Assembly (NCBI GenBank): GCA_020310875.1
Contig: CM035413.1
Span: 179,929,364 to 179,993,363 of the forward strand
Direction: 5' to 3'
Origin: Ceratopteris richardii
Lineage: Eukaryota > Streptophyta > Polypodiopsida > Polypodiales > Pteridaceae
Length of the DNA: 64,000 bases
How positions within the stretch are numbered: position 1 is the stretch's first letter; every line of letters starts with the position of its first letter. The position numbers were made by a program, and so were the translations under genes. Of this stretch, positions 9,830-21,665 are shown piece by piece. Below the pieces are notes generated by a model. That model did no database searches. It had not been told where the DNA came from and saw only the letters and a list, made by a program, of their open reading frames with translations.

Positions 9830-11424
9830 ATTCATCTCCACCTACTAACTTCATCATTCTCACACTGCATCTTTCCATTTAGCTCATAGGACAATTCATC
9901 CACTAACTACACCCACAATCACTGAGCACTCACTGACTAACTAACCTATCCCTAACCTCATGTTAATGTTGTAACGGGGATAAAATTTTTTCTATCTTGT
10001 CCATTACAATGTTAACACATGCTTCTATATTCTCACAGAACCAACAAACAAGAAGTAACATGGCAGAAGCAACACGAACTAGTTCCCAGGTTGGATCCAA
10101 CGCCCAAATAGTGGATATTGAAACTCTCCTTCTCGAACCACAACTCAACGAGAGGCCGCAGGAACTCAGAGCAGTGCATGTCCTTCCCATTCAGAACCCT
10201 CTGCAGGGGCACACGTCACAAGTTGGCAAACATGCACACTAGTTCACTGATGTTGCAGGTCCATTCGGAGAAGGAAAAGAGCAACATAAAGAACATCAAG
10301 ATCAACCACAAGCATAATAAGATCTAGAACAACAATGGTCTATACATTCAATACATTCATCAAATTCAAAATACAATTGCGATGTCAATCCAATCATTTC
10401 ATAACGAAGCGTATAAATTATGATGATGAAGTTATGAGAATGTTTCTTGCCAATGAAGAAGTCCAGTAAGACTGAGCAGATGATCACTCCAAACATGCAT
10501 ACACTCACACTCCCAACACTCCAATCAACCCCCTTCCTGCACCCATTACACTCTCATGTGCTTATGAGTCCCACAACGTGCTTGAATTCCATAACAACAT
10601 ATCAAATAACTTGCCTTCATATTCCCACCATCACTCAAAAGAATTTCTACTAATCCTTTTCTTACGTGTATAGTTTCCATGATGATTCCATTAATCAATC
10701 TTCACGTGTTACATTTTCTTCTTTTCTCTGAACTTGTACATCATCAAAGAAAGTTTGTTGCTAATCTTGAGGTTACCTTTCCACATTATATTCTAGGAAC
10801 AAAACTCTTGTGAACTACTTTTGAGTGAAAGTAATATTTTTGCCATCTGTTCCCTTTGATATTGGTTGTCAAAATATTTTCCTGATATAATAGCTTCACT
10901 TTTACACATGATTTTGCTTTTGAGCTATTGTTCTAAATTTTGAGCCTGCATCTACAATTTTGGAATTGAATGCTCCTTTTTTCAGAGCTATTGCTATGTA
11001 AATAAAATTTGATTGCCGAAAGTTTTATGAAAATCCCTAATCATTGTATCCACTTTGTCCTTAATGAATTCTTCTCCAAGAATCTAGAGTTTGTTTCATC
11101 CGTGTATTTTGTAACTTATTAACATGCATAGAAGCAAGATAGCATCCTTCAAACAAATTTCCATTAGAGATATTTTGAGGTCAAAAGGAGGGCCTTTTAA
11201 GAAAATCATATTTCCATATTCTTTTTCTAGAATAAAAATTGAAACTCTTTACTTCCTATTCTAAAAGGCTTCATCTTTTGACCTAGAAGGCTTCATTTAC
11301 TGGTGCAACCTTCTTGACCCTCAAACGTGAAATCATCCATCTTTCTTTAGTCTTGCCTTACTTCTAAGGCTTGTTGGAGATGGTGAGAAAGGAATGCTAG
11401 GGTACCCAAAAATAATTCAAGACC

Positions 11425-11572
11425 CCCTATCTTTGAAAGATCATTATTCGGAGGTTATAATACCAACATTTGTTGATTTAGGGAGCTCTATAAGTCTCAA
11501 AAACCTACAATCGAAGACTAAAAACAACTTGTCTTTGACCTCATGAGAGGAAAATAAGTCTATACAACATAG
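11425..11572. repeat. Direct repeat pair, copy 1 (about 148 bp)
   Basis: It matches 12065-12212 over its length with scattered mismatches. Shared blocks include ctatctttga, agatcatt, gggagctctataagtctcaa and tttgacctcatgagagga. The copies lie 640 bp apart. Nature unknown; perhaps remnants of one older element or a local duplication. Confidence 0.75.
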
Positions 11573-12064
11573 AGGATCTTCACGTTGGTTCAGGGGGACT
11601 AAAAAAAGGAATTAAAGCAATAAGGTGGGCATGTTGTTTATTAGTATGTCTATAGCATCTTGCTTCCATGTATGTATGTAACCTCTCTTGTTTTCATATT
11701 ATATATCTTGGTGCCCAATGTAGGGCTACCTTGCAACCTGACAAGGAGAACATCAATCCAACAAAGCGGATGAAGCCTCTTGTTAACTCAAAGGTTGCAA
11801 AGGAATTATTGTGGGAAGAAATTTAAATTCATCTAGAGGAATGTGGTGGACTAGTTTATTCATAATAACACAATATCCCTCGATAATGTGCAAAGTGCAA
11901 ATCGATGAAAATGATATTAATCGGATCCGATGCACATTCTTATAGAGGTTAGTGAATTTTACTCTCAAGGTGAAAGGAATCCCTCACAAATTATTGCCAA
12001 TTATAATGGATGTTTGGAAACTTCGAAAAAGATCTAATGTCAAACTCAATGAATATGTTGGGTT

Positions 12065-12212
12065 CCCTATCTTTGATAGATCATTGTTGGAGCTTATAAT
12101 ACGAACATTCGTTGCTTTAGGGAGCTCTATAAGTCTCAAAAACTCACAAAACAAAACTAAAAACAACATGTTTTTGACCTCATGAGAGGAAAATAAATTT
12201 GCATAACACAGG
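12065..12212. repeat. Direct repeat pair, copy 2 (about 148 bp)
   Basis: Partner of 11425-11572. It overlaps a short + frame (11952-12185) that I do not recognise. Confidence 0.75.
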
Positions 12213-12297
12213 TGTTTTCTGGGTATACTACTTTTCTAGGTGTGTCTGGGTCCTTGAATTCGTAAATGGTAATTGAGCCTATCTCACTAGGTTGTTC

Positions 12298-13268
12298 TGT
12301 TGGAACATCAAGCTTACACTATGATTGAGGTGGATTTGATCTACATCAAAGGCTATCGCGTCGAAAGAATATCCGTTGGAGAGTTCTTTTTCTTATGCTC
12401 ACTTAATTGTATTTTTTGAGAGATTTTTGATGGTTCATTTACCGTTGTAAAAGCCTTGAGCTTTACACATATAAAGGTAGAAAGATAAAGCCCAAATCCC
12501 ATGAGTTTGTGGTGGTTGAAATTGCATTCAATCAAGCAATCAAATCACCTAAAAGTAGATCAAACTAGATCTTCACTTTTCCTAGATTGTAGGAAAGTGA
12601 ATTGATTCCCTCCAACAACCATTCCCACCTTCATTTGAATTCAAACTTCACTTGTAGAAGTCGTGGAACACTCCTATAGTCTATATAAATACTTGAAATC
12701 ACTTTTACATTACATGTAAGCAATATACATACACTTGTGACCATCATTGTTTTGCTCCTTCAATTCTTTGCATCATCTTCTTCGCCAACAGTAATCTTGC
12801 AGAGGCTGTTGCTCTCTCTGCAGAGCTTCAAATTGAGTGCATGATGACTTATTGGAAAGATATTAGTGTATAGTTTATGCCTGTAAATTTTCATAGCAAT
12901 TGGTTTAGTAGATTGGGAGAAATTTGAGTTGTTCTGTCTCGGGGTCAATCTCTACGTATTCCTGAAAAATAGAAAGTACCACCGGTGAATGTCTCATTCA
13001 TTCCTATAGCATATTTTGCTTATTCCTTATACTTTTCTGCATTCTATGCACTCAACCCTATGTGTATCACTCCAATAAAAGGAGTTTTTCTCATTGTAAT
13101 CACGCTGGTCGCTATGGGCATTTGAAGTTCATTGTCTCTTCCATAGATAGTAAGTTTTTTGAGCTAGTCGACCTGCGAACCTATCTGTTTTGTATCGACT
13201 CTGGTCTTGTGCCGGTTGGCTACGAAACGCATTTTTCTACCTTCTATAAGCTTCTCCAGGTTCTTTCA
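12298..13268 (+). repeat. 5' LTR of the family-2 copia element
   Basis: 971 bp, starting TGTTGGAACATCAAG and ending GGTTCTTTCA. A TATA-like tatataaa lies at 12682-12689. It is about 100 bp shorter than its partner near the right end. Confidence 0.92.
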
Positions 13269-13269
13269 G

Positions 13270-13281
13270 TGGTATCAGAGC
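13270..13281 (+). other. Primer binding site of family-2 copia
   Basis: TGGTATCAGAGC, one base inside the 5' LTR, complementary to initiator tRNA-Met. Confidence 0.9.
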
Positions 13282-13282
13282 T

Positions 13283-13660
13283 AGATCAAGATGGATGACG
13301 ACTTTCCCTCAATGATCAAGAAGCTTGATTGACACAACTACGCGGCTTGGCAAATAAGAATGGAGGCCTATTTGCAAGGTAGAAATCTTTATGGAATTAT
13401 AGCAGGTGATGAAGCAATGCCTATTCCAAGATCCAAAGGAGGACCAACACAAGAGGAGACATATAAGCTCACACTTTGGTGCACAAGGTATGCTCAAGCA
13501 AGGTCGCATAAACTAAACTCTATCTCTGACTTTCTATTACCACATATTAGAGGATGCAAAACATCTCAAGAGACTTGGGATGCCCTTGAGACTTTCTTTT
13601 CTGCTAGTACCAAAGCAAGAAAGAATCATCTTTGGAATGAGTTCAACCAAATGAAGAAGA
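13283..13660 (+). pseudogene. family-2 copia gag, part left of the nested element
   Basis: It encodes the copia gag start (DDDFPSMIKKLD, WQIRMEAYLQGRNLYGII, LPHIRGCKTSQETWDALETFF, NHLWNEFNQMKK). The same domain is seen in the related fossils at 50800-51050 and 55437-55800. The nested element begins at 13661. Broken. Confidence 0.88.
13656..13660. repeat. Target site duplication GAAGA, left copy
   Basis: It is repeated at 23690-23694. One pair flanks the whole 10-kb three-LTR element. Confidence 0.92.
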
Positions 13661-15685
13661 TGTTGAGAATGTAGCAAGCTTCAATGGAAGCTCTTCGTAT
13701 GAACCTCCTTGATTTATTTCTCATCTCATCCATAGGACCCCTTTCTTAAGTTCTAGTTTTTCTTTAGATTCATATTTCTTGCATGAGAACCCACTCTTAC
13801 AATTATTCACATCTCATTAGAATTATGAAATCAGCCATCTATTCTCCTTCATGCGATAAAGCCCATGTTTTCTATTTTCTCTATTTTAGGCATAAAGCGG
13901 CAAAGAAAGATTTGCATAAGTTTCTCCGTAAGTGATGCATATAATGAGGCATAGCTAATTTCATGCACGCGCACCGCTACAAGAAGTCGCTATATAAGAA
14001 CTATGAAAAACAGAAGCTAGTGTGGCTACTACAGCACCGTGGCTTCGCATAAGGCCTTGTGAGGATGATTCTGTGAATGCATATTGAAGAGACGGCATAC
14101 CCCTGTATATCTGCCGTGAGTTTCTCCTTGTTATTTTGTATTGCTTTGAAGAAACAGAAATCTACTATTATTATATTCTCTCTGTGTATTTGTTGGAGAA
14201 TCTTGCGCAAGTCATTTCAGGCATCGTTTGTTTATTTTTGTTGATGGAGAAAATCATGAAGTGGCATAACTATATGAATTGAAGTTTACAAGGAGCATGT
14301 TGCAGAGAAAGCGATCCGGTATATGATACAGGAGCAAGTCTCAAGGAAAAGTGAAAAAATCGGGTAATAAGTTCTGCATATACATGCACATGTTGACTGT
14401 CATAAAATACACGATATTGCTTATATGTTTGTATGACATTACTTCAGATGTACACATAAAGAAAGTACTGATCAATGCATATGACACATCTTGATGTGAT
14501 AAGTTGTTTTAAGATACTTGAATGATAGATACAGGACGTGTGAAATATACAAGATTTCATATTGCTAAAAACTGTACGATTTGATGTGGTATATTTATAT
14601 ATTGATATGACTCAACAAGTGTATTTGCAGGAAAACATAAATGCAGGGGAAATATTATATACAGGTTGTCATGTCAGTATGATTCTATAAGGTTGCACAC
14701 GACTTGAATGGATGTTGCTTAAACTGTCATGATGCCTCTTTACTATTCGGTATATTTGAATAATGGTGATAAATATATATGCAGGTTGACATCAACACAT
14801 ACATGAAAATGCATGTGCATACAGGGTATAGATCTCTATGTTGGATAATAAAGGCTCCTCGGCTATTTCATATATGGTTATCTTGTTGAGAAGAATATTT
14901 GAAGGTTCACATCAACACATATTAAAGTGATTGCAGACATCGTACTCTGACTCCCATGTTGGAAACATTAAAAGTATAGGGCTGCTCCACATTGTGAGTA
15001 TTCAGATGGTGTATGAATATTTTGTTGATTAATTTATATGAAGGATTCTATCATAACGTGATAGGAGAATGGTAAAATAAGTATTGTGGAAAGAATTGAG
15101 TGGCATTTCGATATATGCAGAGGTTTAGACTGTCACAAAATATATGTCAATATTAAATCATAAGCTATTGTATGTGTGAACAGTGGATTGGTAAAGAAAA
15201 TGTAACATTCATGAGTTATAACAGGAAAGCGTATGGATTCTGGATGAGAAGTGACTTGCTTAATATGCAGACTTTCTCTATATCTTGAATGTGATATATA
15301 TAGACAACAAAACTATGATGTCTACGTATAATAAAGGGCACAAAGACGATTTGTATTAGATAACAGTAATGTCAGAATTGGTGAAGAGTTGGCAGTATGT
15401 ATGAAACATTGATGTTGTTACAATGATGTAATGCCTATGCAGAGAATCTATGGTTAAATTGATGGTAGATCAAATGGATGTATGAAGTCGTGTGGTACTA
15501 GCTTGTGGTTAAAAGTGATGCTAGTATGAAATTGTGTGGAAATGATACCTTGAATTTGTGGCTTAGCACTAAGAATCCGAAGGACACTAGAGAAAATAAA
15601 ATCGATTAAAACACTCATTTCGATCTTGTTGGGTAATCGGCCCACTATTTTCCGCATGTGCTATTTGGTATTGCATATACCAACA
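13661..15685 (+). repeat. LTR 1 of the three-LTR element
   Basis: 2025 bp, TGTTGAGAATG ... ATATACCAACA. A TATA box (tatataag) lies at 13991-13998. Downstream it contains several loosely repeated phrases such as ggttgacatcaacacata and gactgtcataaaata. No coding signal. Confidence 0.93.
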
Positions 15686-15686
15686 G

Positions 15687-15698
15687 TGGTATCAGAGC
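15687..15698 (+). other. Primer binding site, internal region 1
   Basis: TGGTATCAGAGC one base after LTR 1, complementary to initiator tRNA-Met. The same site follows LTR 2 at 19690-19701. Confidence 0.9.
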
Positions 15699-16407
15699 CA
15701 TAGTTCTCTTGTATGCTTGCGAATTGTTGAAGTCCCCTCATTGATTTTGGATGCACTTTGATTGCGAGAGGCTTGTTGAAGCCGTCGAATTACAAGAAGA
15801 CTATAGGAGCCATTGGAGCTCAAGGTCCCCCCAAGGATTTCATACTTTATATTTTTTGTTGGAAGAGATACTAACTCTTTAAGAGTGTTTGAAGAATACA
15901 GGTTCTTGGAGAAAGCAAGTTCTAAAGTAAAAGCAAACGAGTAAAGACGGAGAAGCTTTGGGAAAAGACAGAATCTCGAGACAAGAAGAAGAATCCAAAA
16001 GGTAAAGGGCTGCCATCATAAAGGTGGATAGGATTCGAGAAGGAACTCCTATCAAAGTGAAGTCTCCTCATCAATTGAGTTGAAGACAAGCCAAAAGAAG
16101 AAAGCTAGCAAAGGTTCGGATTCAAGCTTTGGAAGGCAAACGAGCTGTGGCACAGCTCGAGGCAAGGAGTGTGAGTCCTTGTTACAAACTTGCTTGGATT
16201 CAAGAGGAAGAAAACTCAAGGTATACATTTCTTTAGTTCATTGTTCTTGAACATTGAAGCTAAAGTGACAAAGGTTCTACAAAGGACTTCTAGTCCTAAA
16301 GTCATTTATAATAGTGATTTGAGAATCTCACAAGTAGCTCGCCTAAAGCTTGAGCATTGGTCACTATTGGGAAGCTTGAGCAATGGTCGCTAAAGGCTTG
16401 AGCATTT

Positions 16408-16707
16408 TTGGCTTATTTTTATCTTGAAGTGATCTCAACAAGAAGTGTTGAGAACCAATTGAAGACAAGGAAGAAGTCAAGAAGACGTTTTTCAAAGGAG
16501 GTGATCAAGCAAAGCCACAACAAGGCAAAGGAGTCAAGAGGAATCATCAAAGGAGTTAGAGCTATTGAAGCTCACTCAAGCTACGTAAAGGAGTCAAGAG
16601 GACTCGTCGAAGGAGTTAGAGCTACTGAAGCTCACGCAAGCCACATCAAGGAGTCAAGAAGACAAAGGAGTTTTGAGCTAGTGTGGAAGCTCACAAGAAA
16701 AGATTGA
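16408..16707 (+). CDS. Unknown 99-residue frame with 20-residue repeats (copy 1)
   Basis: Not recognised. A basic reading frame whose middle is built from a 60-bp tandem repeat: KESRGIIKGVRAIEAHSSYV, then KESRGLVEGVRATEAHASHI, then a partial third. The second internal region has the same frame at 20411-20710 with one residue changed. An open frame in both copies suggests either coding use or simply youth. No start context or known domain supports translation. Confidence 0.35.
   Translation: MAYFYLEVISTRSVENQLKTRKKSRRRFSKEVIKQSHNKAKESRGIIKGVRAIEAHSSYVKESRGLVEGVRATEAHASHIKESRRQRSFELVWKLTRKD
16528..16668 (+). repeat. 60-bp tandem repeat, about 2.3 copies
   Basis: Units start aaggagtcaagagg at 16528, 16588 and 16648. 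The same array lies at 20531-20671 in internal region 2. Confidence 0.9.
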
Positions 16708-16788
16708 AGAAAGGAGTCCAAACTATTATTCCAAGATAGTCTCAAATGTATAAAATCTTGGAATATTTGTTATGTTCTATTTCAGGTT

Positions 16789-17271
16789 ATGAAGACAGAA
16801 GAGATGGCAAGACAAAGTTCTACCTTTGAAGAAGAAGAGAAAATCATTCATGATTCTCTATCATGGTTGGAGGACCAGCCATATGAAGACCTTGCAGATA
16901 CTAGAGGTGAAGGGGGAGACATGTCAATGAGTCAAGAGAGTGCACCTTATGAAGATCAACCAATAGATGGAGTAGAAGAAAAGGTTCAAAGAGTCAAAGA
17001 CGACAAAGAAGTGCAACCATCCCAAGGAACATTGATAAATAGAAGAAGTTATGAAGAAGACACAATCATCCTGGCACATGAAAGAGGAAATCAAGGAAAG
17101 AAGATTTTGCAAGGAGCAAAAGGATATAAGATCGAGGCAGCCACCTACAAAAAGATGGAAATAGAAGAAGGTCTCAAAGATCAAAATGAAGGAAAGAAGT
17201 GCAAAGAAGAGAGGGAAGCCACCACAAATCAAAAGAGGAGAGCAAGAGAAGAGAAAGAGAGAAAGCAATAG
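16789..17271 (+). CDS. Unknown acidic/basic 160-residue frame (copy 1)
   Basis: The longest frame of the non-autonomous element. It starts MKTEEMARQSSTFEEEEK. It is very rich in Glu, Lys, Asp and Arg, with an acidic first half (WLEDQPYEDLADTRGEGGD) and a basic end (KEEREATTNQKRRAREEKER) that could form a coiled coil. There is no zinc knuckle, protease or polymerase motif. The copy at 20792-21274 is the same length with one residue different. It could be a degenerate or novel gag-like product, or a non-coding purine-rich stretch that happens to stay open. Confidence 0.4.
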   Translation: MKTEEMARQSSTFEEEEKIIHDSLSWLEDQPYEDLADTRGEGGDMSMSQESAPYEDQPIDGVEEKVQRVKDDKEVQPSQGTLINRRSYEEDTIILAHERGNQGKKILQGAKGYKIEAATYKKMEIEEGLKDQNEGKKCKEEREATTNQKRRAREEKERKQ

Positions 17272-17650
17272 AAGAGAAGATTTATGAAGATTTGAAGAAT
17301 CAAAGAAATGGAAAAGCATTCATGGAGAACAAAGGGAACATCATCAACATTGGAGTGAAGGTAGAAAGGAAAAGCTTGGTTCCCTCTCTCATTTTCAAAT
17401 CAAATGGATCGACAACGCAGTTGTCCATCATTCTAATCATGTTGAAGATCATCTACCAAGATATCTTCAAGCAAGTCATGAAGTGGTGTCTTGGACTATT
17501 ATATGATCCAAGTCATTTCTTTATGAGAAGAAGCATGGAGCATCAAGGACAAATCATGAAGACATGGATACTACATCGAGGATCACGATCATTCATTGCC
17601 TTGCTCGAAGAAAATTATGTATGGCACATCCCTTGGATCTTCCATTGAAT

Positions 17651-17662
17651 CTTGAGGGGGAG
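17651..17662 (+). other. Polypurine tract before LTR 2
   Basis: CTTGAGGGGGAG directly before TGTTGAG of LTR 2. The same tract precedes LTR 3 at 21654-21665. A near-identical tract precedes the 3' LTR of the family-2 copia host element. Confidence 0.85.
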
Positions 17663-19688
17663 TGTTGAGAATGTAGCAAGCTTCAATGGAAGCTCTTCGT
17701 ATGAACCTCCTTGATTTATTTCTCATCTCATCCATAGGACCCCTTTCTTAAGTTCTAGTTTTTCTTTCGATTCATATTTCTTGCATGAGAACCCACTCTT
17801 ACAATTATTCACATCTCATTAGAATTATGAAATCAGCCATCTATTCTCCTTCACGCAATAAAGCCCATGTTTTCTATTTTCTCTATTTTAGGCATAAAGC
17901 ATCAAAGAAAGATTTGCATAAGTTTCTCCGTAAGTGATGCATATAATGAGGCATAGCTAATTTCATGCACGCTCACCGCTACAAGAAGTCGCTATATAAG
18001 AACTATGAAAAACAGAAACTAGTCTGGCTACTACAGCACCGTGGCTTCGCATAAGGCCTTGTGAGGATGATTCTGTGAATGCATATTGAAGAGACGGCAT
18101 ATCCCTGTATATCTGCCGTGAGTTTCTCCTTGTTATTTTGTATTGCTTTGAAGAAATAGAAATCTACTATTATTATATTCTCTCTGTGTATTTGTTGGAG
18201 AATCTTGCGCAAGTCATTTCAGGCATCGTTTGTTTATTTTTGTTGATGGAGAAAATCATGAAGTGGCATAACTATATGAATTGAAGTTTACAAGGAGCAT
18301 GTTGCAGAGAAAGCGATCCGGTATATGATACAGGAGCAAGTCTCAAGGAAAAGTGAAAAAATCGGGTAATAAGTTCTGCATATACATGCACATGTTGACT
18401 GTCATAAAATACACGATATTGCTTATATGTTTGTATGACATTACTTCAGATGTACACATAAAGAATGTACTGATCAACGCATATGACACATCTTGATGTG
18501 ACAAGTTGTTTTAAGATACTTGAATGATAGATACAAGACGTGTGAAATATACAAGATTTCAGATTGCTAAAAACTGTACGATTTGATGTGGTATATTTAT
18601 ATATTGATATGACTCAACAAGTGTATTTGCAGGAAAACATAAATGCAGGGGAAATATTTTATACAGGTTGTCATGTCAGTATGATTCTATAAGGTTGCAC
18701 ACGACTTGAATGGATGTTGCTGAAACTGTCATGATGCCTCTTTACTATTCGGTATATTTGAATCATGGTGATAAATATATATGCAGGTTGACATCAACAC
18801 ATACATGAAAATGCATGTGCATACAGGGTATAGATCTCTATGTTGAATAATAAAGGCTCCTCGGCTATTTCATATATGGTTATCTTGTTGAGAAGAATAT
18901 TTGAAGGTTCACATCAACACATATTAAAGTGATTGCAGACATCGTACGCTGACTCCCATGTTGGAAACATTAAAAGTATAGGGCTGCTCCATGTTGTGAG
19001 TATTCAGATGGTGTATTAATATTTTGTTGATTAATTTATATGAAGGATTCTATCATAACGTGATAGGAGAATGGTAAAATAATTATTGTGGAAAGAGTTG
19101 AGTAGCATTTTGATATATGCACAGGTTTAGACTGTCACAAAATATATGTCAATCTTAAATCATAAGCTATTGTATGTGTGAGCAGTGGATTGGTAAAGAA
19201 AATGTAACATTCATGAGTTATAACACGAAAGCGTATGGATTCTGGATGAGAAGTGACTTGCTTAATATGCAGACTTTCTCTATCTTGAATGTGATATATA
19301 CAGACAACAAAACTATGATGTCTACGTATAATATAGTGCACAAAGACGATTTGTATTAGATAACATTAATGTCAGAATTGGTGAAGAGTTGGCAGTATGT
19401 ATGAAACATTGATGTTGTTACAATGATGTAATGCCTATGTAGAGAATCTGTGGTTAAATTGATGCTAGATCATATGAATGTATGAAGTCGTGTGGTACTA
19501 GCTTATGGTTAAAAGTGATGCTAGTATGAAATTGTGTGGAAATGATACCTTGAATTTGTGGCTTAGCACTAAGAATCCGAAGGACACTAGAGAAAATAAA
19601 ATCGATTAAAACACTCATTTCGATCTTGTTGGGTTACAATCGGCCCACTATTTTCCGCATGTGCTATTTGGTATTGCATATACCAACA
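17663..19688 (+). repeat. LTR 2 (middle) of the three-LTR element
   Basis: 2026 bp, the same ends as LTR 1; TATA box at 17993-18000. It has private differences in its left third that LTR 1 and LTR 3 do not share. Confidence 0.93.
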
Positions 19689-20410
19689 GTGGTATCAGAG
19701 CCATAGTTCTCTTGTATGCTTGCAAATTGTTGAAGTCCCCTCATTGATTTTGGATGCACTTTGATTGCTAGAGGCTTGTTGAAGCCGTCGAATTACAAGA
19801 AGACTATAGGAGCCATTGGAGCTCAAGGTCCCCCCAAGGATTTCATACTTGATATTTTTTGTTGGAAGAGATACTAACTCTTTAAGAGTGTTTGAAGAAT
19901 ACAGGTTCTTGGAGAAAGCAAGTTCTAAAGTAAAAGCAAACGAGTAAAGACGGAGAAGCTTTGGGAAAAGACAGAATCTCGAGACAAGAAGAAGAATCCA
20001 AAAAGTAAAGGGCTGCCATCATAAAGGTGGATAGGATTCGAGAAGGAACTCCTATCAAAGTGAAGTCTCCTCATCAATTGAGTTGAAGACAAGCCAAAAG
20101 AAGAAAGCTAGCAAAGGTTCAGATTCAAGCTTTCGAAGGCAAAGGAGCTGTGGCACAGCTCGAGGCAAGGAGTGTGAGTCCTTGTTACAAACTTGCTTGG
20201 ATTCAAGAGGAAGAAAACTCAAGGTATACATTTCTTTAGTTCATTGTTCTTGAACATTGAAGCTAAAGTGACAAAGGTTCTACAATGGACTTCTAGTCCT
20301 AAAGTCATTTATGCTAGTGATTTGAGAATCTCACAAGTAGCTCGCCTAAAGCTTGAGCATTGGTCACTACTGGGAAGCTTGAGCAATGGTCGCTAAAGGT
20401 TTGAGCTTTT

Positions 20411-20710
20411 TTGGCTTATTTTTATCTTGAAGTGATCTCAACAAGAAGTGTTGAGAACCAATTGAAGACAAGGAAGAAGTCAAGAAGACGTTTTTCAAAG
20501 GAGGTGATCAAGCAAAGCCACAACAAGGCAAAGGAGTCAAGAGGAATCATCAAAGGAGTTAGAGCTATTGAAGCTCACTCAAGCTACGTAAAGGAGTCAA
20601 GAGGAATTGTCGAAGGAGTTAGAGCTACTGAAGCTCACGCAAGCCACATCAAGGAGTCAAGAAGACAAAGGAGTTTTGAGCTAGTGTGGAAGCTCACAAG
20701 AAAAGATTGA
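20411..20710 (+). CDS. Unknown 99-residue frame with 20-residue repeats (copy 2)
   Basis: Same as 16408-16707, with isoleucine in place of leucine in the second repeat. Function unknown. Confidence 0.35.
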   Translation: MAYFYLEVISTRSVENQLKTRKKSRRRFSKEVIKQSHNKAKESRGIIKGVRAIEAHSSYVKESRGIVEGVRATEAHASHIKESRRQRSFELVWKLTRKD

Positions 20711-20791
20711 AGAAAGGAGTCCAAACTATCATTCCAAGATAGTCTCAAAGGTATAAAATCTTGGAATATTTGTTATGTTCTATTTCAGGTT

Positions 20792-21274
20792 ATGAAGACA
20801 GAAGAGATGGCAAGACAAAGTTCTACCTTTGAAGAAGAAGAGAAAATCATTCATGATTCTCTATCATGGTTGGAGGACCAGCCATATGAAGACCTTGCAG
20901 ATACTAGAGGTGAAGGGGGAGACATGTCAATGAGTCAAGAGAGTGCACCTTATGAAGATCAACCAATAGATGGAGTAGAAGAAAAGGTTCAAAGAGTCAA
21001 AGACGACAAAGAAGTGCAACCATCCCAAGGAACATTGATAAATAGAAGAAGTTATGAAGAAGACACAATCATCCTGGCACATGAAAGAGGAAATCAAGGA
21101 AAGAAGATTTTGGAAGGAGCAAAAGGATATAAGATCGAGGCAGCCACCTACAAAAAGATGGAAATAGAAGAAGGTCTCAAAGATCAAAATGAAGGAAAGA
21201 AGTGCAAAGAAGAGAGGGAAGCCACCACAAATCAAAAGAGGAGAGCAAGAGAAGAGAAAGAGAGAAAGCAATAG
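20792..21274 (+). CDS. Unknown acidic/basic 160-residue frame (copy 2)
   Basis: Same as 16789-17271 with a single residue change (KILEGAKG here, KILQGAKG there). Function unknown. Confidence 0.4.
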   Translation: MKTEEMARQSSTFEEEEKIIHDSLSWLEDQPYEDLADTRGEGGDMSMSQESAPYEDQPIDGVEEKVQRVKDDKEVQPSQGTLINRRSYEEDTIILAHERGNQGKKILEGAKGYKIEAATYKKMEIEEGLKDQNEGKKCKEEREATTNQKRRAREEKERKQ

Positions 21275-21665
21275 AAGAGAAGATTTATGAAGATTTGAAG
21301 AATCAAAGAAATGGAAAAGCATTCATGGAGAACAAAGGGAACATCATCAACGTTGGAGTGAAGGTAAAAAGGAAAAGCTTGGTTCCCTCTCTCATTTTCA
21401 AATCAAATGGATCGACAACGCGGTTGTCCATCATTCTAATCATGTTGAAGATCATCTACCAAGATATCTTCAAGCAAGTCATGAAGTGGTGTCTTGGACT
21501 ATTATATGATCCAAGTCATTTCTTTATGAGAAGAAGCACGGAGCATCAAGGACAAATCATGAAGACATGGATACTACATCGAGGATCACGAGCATTCATT
21601 GCCTTGCTCGAAGAAAATTATGTATGGCACATCCCTTGGATCTTCCATTGAATCTTGAGGGGGAG

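Larger units (their letters stand above)
1978..9830 (+). mobile_element. Ty3/gypsy 3' region, split by a nested copia element
   Basis: This is the 3' part of a gypsy retrotransposon. It runs integrase (1980-3442), then a retropepsin-like region starting at 3446, is interrupted by the copia element 3666-8813, and resumes at 8819. It continues to at least 9258, and probably to a WVPK-rich reading frame ending at 9829. No reverse transcriptase is seen upstream, and no LTR pair could be found, so the outer limits are uncertain. It is broken, with a handful of breaks besides the insertion. It is older than the copia element inside it. Confidence 0.8.
9830..12292. other. Unassigned, AT-rich; possible old LTR-element leader
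   Basis: No convincing gene. At about 11711 the string tggtgcccaatgtagggc resembles a gypsy primer binding site of the TGGCGCCC... type. It is followed by short open stretches, so a very old gypsy leader is possible. The direct repeat pair listed separately also lies here. The rest is low-complexity or undistinguished. Confidence 0.4.
15686..17662 (+). other. Internal region 1 of the three-LTR element
   Basis: 1977 bp between LTR 1 and LTR 2. It starts with the primer binding site at 15687-15698 and ends with the polypurine tract at 17651-17662. It is rich in A and G and holds small open frames (16190-16393, 16408-16707, 16789-17271, 17199-17648) but no pol domain. The sequence gttctatttcaggt just before 16789 could be a splice acceptor; that is only a guess. 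Confidence 0.9.
19689..21665 (+). other. Internal region 2 of the three-LTR element
   Basis: 1977 bp, about twenty differences from internal region 1 by eye (about 1 %). Primer binding site 19690-19701, polypurine tract 21654-21665, frames at 20193-20396, 20411-20710, 20792-21274 and 21202-21651 corresponding one to one with region 1. Confidence 0.9.

Noticed and set aside
9968-10020. Start of a gypsy 3' LTR at tgtaacgggg
   Set aside because: No purine tract precedes it and no matching second LTR exists in the window.
16924-17319. 131-residue reverse frame rich in Leu, Phe and Ser, looking membrane-like
   Set aside because: It is the antisense of the Glu/Lys-rich purine stretch, which automatically reads as Leu/Phe/Ser.
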